NCBI RefSeq assembly: GCF_025465255.1
Contig: NZ_JAODNI010000142.1
Span: forward strand, 1-48,964
From: Pseudonocardia sp.
GTDB taxonomy: Bacteria > Actinomycetota > Actinomycetes > Mycobacteriales > Pseudonocardiaceae
Reading direction: 5' to 3'
Length of the DNA: 48,964 bases
The translations under genes were made by a program, and so were the position numbers. This document shows, piece by piece, positions 43,588 through 48,964 of the stretch (position 1 is its first letter; each line of letters opens with the position of its first letter). The notes below the pieces were generated by a model that was not told the DNA's origin, ran no database searches, and saw only the letters and a list, made by a program, of their open reading frames with translations.

Positions 43588-45468
43588 GTGGCAGGCCGGA
43601 TCCGGGACAGTGACATCTCCGAGGTCCGTGACCGCACCCGCATCGAGGAGGTCGTAGGCGAGTACGTCTCGCTGCGCCGGGCGGGCGCCGGGTCGCTGAA
43701 GGGCCTGTGCCCCTTCCACGACGAGAAGTCCCCGTCGTTCAACGTCCGCCCCACCCACGGCACGTTCCACTGTTTCGGCTGCGGCGAGGGCGGCAGCGTC
43801 ATCGACTTCATCATGAAGATGGAGGTCGTCGGCTTCCCGGAGGCCGTCGAGCGGCTCGCGGACCGCATCGGCCTGAAGCTGACCTACGAGGGCGGCGGCA
43901 GCTCCGTCCAGCGGGACCGGGGCACCCGGTCCCGGCTGCTCGAGGCGAACAAGCGCGCGGCCGAGTTCTACGCCGCGCAGCTCAGGACCCCCGAGGCCGC
44001 GCCCGCCGTCCAGTTCCTCACCGCCCGCGGGTTCGGCACCGCCGCGGCGGAGCAGTTCGGGTGCGGCTACGCGCCCGCCGGCTGGGACATGCTCACGAAG
44101 CACCTGCTCAAGCAGGGTTTCACCTTCGAGGAGCTGACCAAGGCCGGGCTGTCGAAGGAGGGCCGCCGCGGCCCGATCGACCGGTTCCACCGCCGCCTGC
44201 TCTGGCCGATCAAGGACCTCGGCGGGGACGTCGTCGGCTTCGGCGCCCGCCGGCTGTTCGACGACGACCAGATCGAGGCCAAGTACCTCAACACCAGCGA
44301 CACCCCCGTCTACCGCAAGACGCACGTGCTCTTCGGCCTGGACCTCGCCAAGCGCGAGATCGCCAAGCGGCGCCAGGTGGTCGTCGTCGAGGGGTACACG
44401 GACGTCATGGCGATGCACCTCGCGGGAGTGCCCACCGCCGTCGCCTCCTGTGGGACGGCGTTCGGGTCCGAGCACGTCAGCGTGCTGCGCCGGCTCCTCG
44501 GGGACGACTCGTTCGACCTCGGCGAGGTCATCTACACCTTCGACGGCGACGCGGCCGGGCAGGCGGCGGCGCTCAAGGCGTTCGAGGGGGACCAGTCCTT
44601 CGCCGCGCAGACCTTCGTCTGCATCGCGCCGGACGGCCAGGACCCCTGCGAGCTGCGCCAGAGCCACGGTGACACCGCGGTCCGCGACCTCGTCGCCCGC
44701 CGCGAGCCGCTGTTCGAGTTCGCGATCCGCTCGATCCTCAAGGACCACGACCTCGACACCGCCGAGGGCCGCGTCGCCGCCCTGCAGCGTTGCGTCCCGC
44801 TGGTCGCGCAGATCCGCCGCGAGGACCTGCGGGACGAGTACGCGCGCCGGCTCGCGGGCTGGACCAGCTGGGACGACATCGCGATGGTCGTGCGGCGGGT
44901 GCGGGAGAGCGCGGGCGGAGGCTCCTCGGGCGGCTCCCGCAAGGGCCGCCCGTCGGCGCCGCTGCCGAGCCGGGACGACCCGCGACTGCACCTGCAGCGG
45001 GAGGCGTTGAAGGCCGCACTGCAGATCCCCGCCGTCGCCGGCCCGCCCTACGACGAGCTGCCCGAGCAGGCCTTCACCCACCCCGCCTTCGCGGCGGTGC
45101 ACCGCGGCATCCAGGCCGCCGGCGGCGTGTGCTCGGGGATGCAAGGCTCGGCGTGGATCGAGGCCGCCGCGGCGGAGTGCGGGCCGGAGGAGCGCGGGCT
45201 GGTCAGCGAGCTCGCCGTGGAGCCCCTCGAGCTGCCGCGACGCCGCAACGGGGACGCCGCCACGGACGAGTCCCGCTACATCGCGAGCGTGCTGGCCGGG
45301 GTCCGGCTCGCGCTCGTCGACCAGCAGATCGCGGAGGTGAAGTCGCGGCTGCAGCGGACGAACCCGGTCGAGGAGTTCGAGGTCTACAACGAGCTGTTCG
45401 GGGACCTCGTCCCGCTGGAGCAGTACCGGATCGCGTTGCGGGACAAGGCGTCCGGAGCCGCGCAATGA
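43588..45468 (+). CDS. dnaG: DNA primase DnaG
   Basis: 626 residues. CHC2-type zinc finger (Cys41, His44, Cys62, Cys65 in LCPFHDEKSPS...FHCFGCGEGG), catalytic core with Toprim motif (VVVVEGYTDVMAMHLAG; YTFDGDAAGQAA) and a C-terminal DnaB-interacting helical domain. It primes Okazaki fragments. The start follows a leaderless-type promoter. Its stop overlaps the next gene by ATGA. Confidence 0.97.
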   Translation: MAGRIRDSDISEVRDRTRIEEVVGEYVSLRRAGAGSLKGLCPFHDEKSPSFNVRPTHGTFHCFGCGEGGSVIDFIMKMEVVGFPEAVERLADRIGLKLTYEGGGSSVQRDRGTRSRLLEANKRAAEFYAAQLRTPEAAPAVQFLTARGFGTAAAEQFGCGYAPAGWDMLTKHLLKQGFTFEELTKAGLSKEGRRGPIDRFHRRLLWPIKDLGGDVVGFGARRLFDDDQIEAKYLNTSDTPVYRKTHVLFGLDLAKREIAKRRQVVVVEGYTDVMAMHLAGVPTAVASCGTAFGSEHVSVLRRLLGDDSFDLGEVIYTFDGDAAGQAAALKAFEGDQSFAAQTFVCIAPDGQDPCELRQSHGDTAVRDLVARREPLFEFAIRSILKDHDLDTAEGRVAALQRCVPLVAQIRREDLRDEYARRLAGWTSWDDIAMVVRRVRESAGGGSSGGSRKGRPSAPLPSRDDPRLHLQREALKAALQIPAVAGPPYDELPEQAFTHPAFAAVHRGIQAAGGVCSGMQGSAWIEAAAAECGPEERGLVSELAVEPLELPRRRNGDAATDESRYIASVLAGVRLALVDQQIAEVKSRLQRTNPVEEFEVYNELFGDLVPLEQYRIALRDKASGAAQ

Positions 45469-45977
45469 TCCGGCCGAGTCTGCTCGCGCGCCTGCTCGGG
45501 AAGGCGGAGCTGCCGGAGGGGTTCGCGGGCGAGCTCGAGACCGAGGAGCACGTCGTCGCCGTCGGGGCGCTGACGGGCGGGGGCCACCTCGTCGTCACCA
45601 ACCGCGGGATCTGGCTCCCGCCGGCGCGGCGGATCGGCTGGCACCTGGTCAGCAAGGCGACCTGGGGGGACGGCGCGCTGAGCGTCGTCGAGGCCGTCGA
45701 GGAGGATCTCGACGGCGCCGTGCTGCTCACGGACCTGCCGCCCCGCCGCTACCGCCTCGCCGAGCCGGGCTCCGTCCCCGAGGCCGTGCACCGCCGCGTC
45801 ACCGAGTCGATCCGCTCGCGGCACCACCGGGACCTGGCCACCGGCGGTGCGTGGTTCCTCCAGCGCAAGGTCCCCGGCCGGGACGGCACCGTCCTGCAGG
45901 TCCGCCCCGATCCGGGCACCGATGTGGACGCCGTCCGTACTCTCGCCCAGGATGTGGCTCGCAAACTCGCCCCGTGA
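45465..45977 (+). CDS. Conserved hypothetical protein coupled to dnaG
   Basis: 170 residues, ATGA-coupled to dnaG. No signal peptide or membrane helix. The pattern (TEEHVVAVGALTGGGHLVVTNRGIWLPPARRIGWHLVSKATWGDGALSVVEA, RRYRLAEPGSVPEAVHRRVTESIRSRHHRDL) resembles small PH-like barrels with a C-terminal helix, but I cannot name it. Coupling to primase is close, though a replication role is only a context guess. A family-B hairpin overlaps its stop codon. Confidence 0.65.
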   Translation: MIRPSLLARLLGKAELPEGFAGELETEEHVVAVGALTGGGHLVVTNRGIWLPPARRIGWHLVSKATWGDGALSVVEAVEEDLDGAVLLTDLPPRRYRLAEPGSVPEAVHRRVTESIRSRHHRDLATGGAWFLQRKVPGRDGTVLQVRPDPGTDVDAVRTLAQDVARKLAP

Positions 45978-46013
45978 GCGAAAACCGTCGCCCTGGCGAC
46001 GATTTCCGCGCAC
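45974..46013. repeat. Family-B hairpin in front of the methyltransferase gene
   Basis: gtgagcg (45974-45980) faces cgcgcac (46007-46013), with an inner cgtcgcc/ggcgacg stem (45986-45992, 45995-46001). The segment followed by gcggaggtgc matches 25532-25586 before era in order and in most bases. Confidence 0.7.
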
Positions 46014-46036
46014 GACCCCGCGGAGGTGCTTCACCG

Positions 46037-46804
46037 GTGACGAGCACGACCTGGGACCCCTCGCTCTACCTCGACTTCGACGACCATCGCTCCCGCCCCT
46101 TCCACGACCTCCTCGCGCGGGTGCGCGCCGAGGACCCGCGTCGCGTCGTCGACCTGGGGTGCGGGCCGGGCCACCTGACGTCGGTGCTGTTCGCGCGCTG
46201 GCCGGACGCGGTCGTCGACGCGATCGACTCGTCCCCGGACATGGTCGCCGCAGCCCGGGCGAGCGGGGTCGAGGCCGTGCAGCAGGACGTCGTGGACTGG
46301 ATGCCGACCCCGGAGACGGACGTCGTCGTGACGAACGCCGTGCTGCAGTGGGTGCCGTCGCACCCGGACCTGCTGCCGCGCTGGATCGCCGCGCTGCCCG
46401 CCGGGGCGTCGTTCGCGATGCAGGTGCCGGGGAACTTCGGCGCGCCCTCCCATGCCCTGCTCCGCGAGCTCGCCGGTGAGGACGAGTGGCGTGGCCGGGT
46501 CCTCCTGCGGGGAGAGAGCGCGGTGCTCGAACCGACGGAGTACGCGTCGCTGCTGTCCGCAGCCGGCGCCGACGTCGACGCCTGGGAGACGACCTACGTG
46601 CAGCGCCTCACCGGCGAGAACCCGGTCCTGCACTGGATCAGCGGGACGGCGATGCGCCCGGTCCGGGACGCGCTCGACGACGCGGACTACGCACGGTTCA
46701 GCGCCCGGCTCGCGCCCCGGCTGCGCGAGGCGTACCCGCGGGAGCGGGACGGCGCGACGTGGTTCCCGTTCCGTCGGATCTTCGCGGTGGCCCGGAAACC
46801 CTAG
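46037..46804 (+). CDS. tam: Trans-aconitate 2-methyltransferase-like SAM methyltransferase
   Basis: 255 residues from GTG 46037 (GGAGGTGC upstream). WDPSLYLDFDDHRSRPFHDLLARV at the N-terminus, SAM motif I VVDLGCGPGHLTSVLFARWP, DAIDSSPDMVAAA and VVVTNAVLQWVPSHPDLLPRW are typical of Tam. It methylates trans-aconitate, which otherwise inhibits aconitase. The downstream stop touches the 3' end of the opposite-strand ATPase remnant. Confidence 0.92.
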   Translation: MTSTTWDPSLYLDFDDHRSRPFHDLLARVRAEDPRRVVDLGCGPGHLTSVLFARWPDAVVDAIDSSPDMVAAARASGVEAVQQDVVDWMPTPETDVVVTNAVLQWVPSHPDLLPRWIAALPAGASFAMQVPGNFGAPSHALLRELAGEDEWRGRVLLRGESAVLEPTEYASLLSAAGADVDAWETTYVQRLTGENPVLHWISGTAMRPVRDALDDADYARFSARLAPRLREAYPRERDGATWFPFRRIFAVARKP

Positions 46805-47543
46805 TCGCGTCCGCCCGTGCTCGAGCAGGGCGCGCAGGGTGCGTGCGGGGTCCGCCAGGAACCGGCAAGTGCTGTGCACGGGCAGGGCGTCGTCGTAGCG
46901 GATCGTGCGGAGACGGCCGTCGTCGCGATCTCCAGGATCCGCGCGCCCGGCACCGCCAGCAGGATCGGTGAGTGGGTGGCGACGAGGAGCTGGGAGCCCT
47001 GCTGCGCGAGGTCGTGCATACGGGTCAGCGCCGCGAGGCGGCCCTGGGTCGAGAGCGCGGCCTCGGGCTCGTCCATCAGGTAGAGGCCGCGGGGCGGAAG
47101 CGGTGGACGAGCAGGTCCAGGAACGACTGGCCGTGCGAGCGTTCGTGGGGGACACGCCGCCGTAGGCGTCGACCCTGTCGAGCCTCAGGTTCTCGATCTC
47201 CGTGGCGACGTTGTAGTAGGACTCCGCCCGCAGGAAGAACGAACTCCGCTCGCGCCCCGGCGCCCGCCCGATCCGCAGCGCGACGCCCAGCGAGGACTCG
47301 CTCGGCCGCGTCGCGAAGTCGAACGAGCGGGAGCCGCCCTCGGGATTGAACCCGGCGGCGACGGCGATGGCCTCCACGAGCGTCGACTTCCCGGAGCCGT
47401 TCGCCTACCAGGAACGTGACCCCTGGGTCGAACTCCAGCCGGCGCCCCCGCAGCGCGGCGACGACCGGGAGACCGAACGGGTACCCGGCCGCGGTCTCCT
47501 GCTCGTCGATCTCGACGTAGCGGAGGAAGAGGCCGGGGCTCAG
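46801..47543 (-). pseudogene. RecF/ABC-like AAA ATPase with multiple frameshifts
   Basis: The intact text can be stitched together: SPGLFLRYVEIDEQETAAGYPFGLPVV..., a Walker A NGSGKST, ...RAESYYNVATEIENL..., SHGQSFLDLLVHRF, LYLMDEPEAALSTQGRLAAL, LLVATHSPILLAVPGARILEIAT. The frame is broken within Walker A (two bases lost near 47393-47404), at GVSP (one C lost near 47150), at RFRP (one C lost near 47090) and at EIAT (one G lost near 46920). At the expected ATGA junction with the YtxH gene stands CTGA (47543-47540), so the start codon is also gone. No premature stop arises by substitution. Confidence 0.85.
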
Positions 47544-47728
47544 TGCTGGTCGCCCTTCGCGCTGTGCACGGCCTCGTCGACCCGGGCCCGCACGACACCG
47601 GCGGCCCCCTGGACGGCGGGGTGGTCCGCCACCCGCTGGTAGGTGCGGACGAGCTGCTCGTACCGCTCGTGGCCGGCCCGCGCACCGAGCACGTAGCCGA
47701 CCGCGACACCCAGCAGGAACTTGAGCAT
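47540..47728 (-). CDS. YtxH-like small membrane protein
   Basis: 62 residues. One N-terminal membrane segment (LKFLLGVAVGYVLGARAG) with the G-Y-V-L-G-A-R-A-G-H-E-R-Y motif of actinobacterial YtxH-type proteins, followed by an amphipathic helix. GGAGG precedes the ATG. Function unknown. It was probably cotranscribed with the now broken ATPase gene. Confidence 0.8.
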   Translation of the reverse strand: MLKFLLGVAVGYVLGARAGHERYEQLVRTYQRVADHPAVQGAAGVVRARVDEAVHSAKGDQH

Positions 47729-47879
47729 GACGCCTCCGGGAGCGGGGAAGTGCGGGAACCGCCATCCTGCCCCAGCCGACCTGCGGCGGCGCTGTGGGGG
47801 AGGGGGCCTCGATCGGGGCACGGGAGGGGTGCTGTAAAGTTCGGCCTGCCGGTGAGCGGAGTACCGCTCCAGGCAGCGG

Positions 47880-47952
47880 TCCTCCGTAGCTCAATTGGCA
47901 GAGCATGCGACTGTTAATCGCAGGGTTACTGGTTCGAGTCCAGTCGGAGGAG
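47880..47952 (+). tRNA. tRNA-Asn (GTT)
   Basis: 73 nt. Acceptor stem tcctccg/cggagga with discriminator g, D-arm gctc...gagc, anticodon stem tgcga/tcgca with loop ctgttaa (anticodon GTT), and T-arm actgg-ttcgagt-ccagt. CCA is not encoded. It stands in the same neighbourhood as dnaG, and gene fragments begin immediately downstream. Confidence 0.97.
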
Positions 47953-47970
47953 CTCCCACCCGCGGTTTCG

Positions 47971-48300
47971 CTACCGCTTCGCTCTCCTGAGTGAGATCAA
48001 CTCCCACTTTACTCCCACCTTTGGATTCGGCTGCCGGTCGTCGTAGCCTTCGCACACGCGTTCGAAAGTGGCCACGTGTGCAGGCTGAGGATCCTCAAGC
48101 CGGCGGCTGCCTCGCAGCGGGGTCGACGTCGTCGGCCAGGGGGTGCCGGCGTCCTTCAGCGCGTAGTCCGCGAGCGTGTAGAAGCCGCTGACGTACCACT
48201 CGCCGTCGATCTTGACGGTCGTTGCGGAGCGATGAGGGCCTGCGAGTTGCCGCGACCTCGTACACGAACGTCGGGGTCCGGCAGATTCGCCAGGTCATCG
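47971..48300 (-). pseudogene. Fragment of an unknown (lipoprotein-like) gene next to tRNA-Asn
   Basis: A minus-strand frame without a start runs to TAG at 47973-47971. Its first part (TTVKIDGEWYVSGFYTLADYALKDAG) reads like the C-terminal strand-helix of exported DUF4878-like or similar proteins. A second frame just upstream (TDDLANLPDPDVRVRGRGNSQALI, about 48230-48300) may be the preceding part after a frameshift. The tail (NPKVGVKWELISLRRAKR) looks unrelated, perhaps the end of an integrase-like ORF fused at a recombination point. Identification is tentative. Confidence 0.4.
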
Positions 48301-48302
48301 GT

Positions 48303-48756
48303 GCGAGCTCGGTAGGACCGTCGGGACGGCCCATTTCATCGGGACGCTGCACCAGTTCCTGCTCCGCTACGTGTTCTACCCCTTCACGCATCTGGTCATG
48401 GGCTGTCGCACAGCTCCACACCTGGTCGACAAGGACTATTCCGGTGATGATGTCGTCCTCGCCGGGGACAGCCGGTACCGAGCAGGCTTGTCGGGTTTCC
48501 GGTTCCGTCCGGACGGCACGCCCTGCTTCGGCGGCACACCGCCGCGGGGATGGTCGCGTGAGCGGGTCGCCGCAGCGGGCCAGGTGCAGGCGCTGTCGCT
48601 CACGAGACAGACCGCAGCGTCGGGGCGGCCGACCTTCGACGACGCCATGTGTTCTGGTCATTGCAGGTGCTTCGGGGGTACCCCGTGGTCGCCCGGGCAG
48701 TCGCTGCACGGTTCGATGAGCTTCTCGTCGACGAGGCACAAGACACCAGCGACCGT
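48303..48756 (+). pseudogene. UvrD/Rep-type helicase fragment, frameshifted
   Basis: Plus-strand text AHFIGTLHQFLLRYVFYPFTHLVM matches the F.GT.H.F..R motif of UvrD-like helicases and continues to GRPTFDDAM. At about 48646 the frame shifts (two extra bases, tg), and a second frame gives FWSLQVLRGYPVVARAVAARFDELLVDEAQDTSD; VDEAQDTS is Walker B/motif II. Walker A and everything after motif II are absent. The piece is therefore an internal fragment of a helicase gene of about 450 bp. Confidence 0.7.
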
Positions 48757-48778
48757 GTTTCCCCGAGGCGGCGAGCCG

Positions 48779-48964
48779 ATGACGGCTCGAGATCTCACCC
48801 GAGGCATCGGCCAGGCCGAAGACTGGGACAGCCTGGGCGAGGCGATCGAGCGGATCCGGGCCGGAGCAGGCGGGCAGGCCGCGGGCGCGGCTGCGCGTCT
48901 CGCGGATCTCTTCGGCGTGCCCCTCGGCTATCTGACCGGCTCGCCTTCTGGGGAGCGGGTCGAA
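48779..48964 (+). CDS. Possible XRE-like regulator (partial, right edge)
   Basis: The ATG at 48779 opens a frame that reaches the window edge (62 residues). The late segment LADLFGVPLGYLTG is typical of the last helix of XRE-type helix-turn-helix domains (LAxFFGVPxxYL), but the recognition helices before it are not clear. Weak GAGG upstream. It follows the helicase fragment by 25 bp and may be a real gene of an island or another fragment. Confidence 0.35.
   Translation, partial: MTARDLTRGIGQAEDWDSLGEAIERIRAGAGGQAAGAAARLADLFGVPLGYLTGSPSGERVE

Noticed and set aside
48095..48739. A 214-codon minus-strand frame right of the tRNA
   Set aside because: It crosses fragment boundaries and is antisense to the helicase piece; the recognisable pieces lie in other frames.

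Overview
The window is about 49 kb of very GC-rich DNA. GTG starts are common, stop/start overlaps are tight (ATGA, GTGA), and several genes look leaderless. Gene content and order (sulfite reductase/cysH, hemW, hrcA-dnaJ-rsmE, phoH-ybeY-CBS protein-era, recO, uppS, smtB-zur, glyS, dgt, dnaG, tRNA-Asn) match the conserved chromosomal backbone of mycolic and pseudonocardial Actinobacteria. The style suggests Pseudonocardiaceae; I infer this from order and protein style, not from a database search.

Left part, 1-8941, minus strand: a sulfur-assimilation locus. It reads leader peptide, ferredoxin sulfite reductase, small zinc-ribbon protein, APS reductase (cysH), ATP sulfurylase (cysD, cysN), sirohydrochlorin chelatase, a 48-codon leaderless small ORF, TauE/SafE exporter, then a sulfonate-type binding lipoprotein and ATPase that run off the left edge. 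No APS kinase gene is present, which fits a CysH that carries the iron-sulfur cysteines of an APS reductase.

9.5-20.6 kb: an unknown membrane protein, hemW, a secreted lipase-like hydrolase, a three-gene ABC exporter/lipoprotein-type operon, the hrcA-dnaJ-rsmE heat-shock/translation group, and two hydrolases. 20.6-30.1 kb: phoH, ybeY, a CNNM/CBS protein, a cytidine-deaminase-like protein without zinc ligands, an L-2-hydroxyglutarate oxidase, era, a HugZ-like protein, recO, a VapBC/FitAB-type module and uppS. 30.1-41.0 kb: a broken Bcr/CflA-type efflux pump, the zinc-sensing pair smtB-zur with a candidate operator, glyS, a pair of CNNM/CBS membrane proteins, xdhC, an ElyC/SanA-like protein, dgt and yccF.

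41.0-47.8 kb mixes housekeeping genes (dnaG, a methyltransferase, YtxH) with decay: a carboxymuconolactone decarboxylase that has lost its catalytic core, a SigJ/ECF41-type sigma factor with a frameshift and large internal deletion, and an AAA ATPase with at least four frameshifts and no normal start codon. tRNA-Asn(GTT) is at 47880-47952. Right of it lies a patch of gene fragments (lipoprotein-like piece, UvrD-type helicase piece, possible XRE-like regulator at the edge), which suggests an old integration site.

Intergenic spaces carry recurrent palindromes in at least two sequence families. One sits between convergent genes as a probable two-way terminator; the other lies directly upstream of ribosome-binding sites. 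The most interesting signals are the two small leader-type ORFs of the sulfur locus, a 77-bp tandem duplication inside it, the paired decay of a sigma-factor/decarboxylase module, and the palindrome families.
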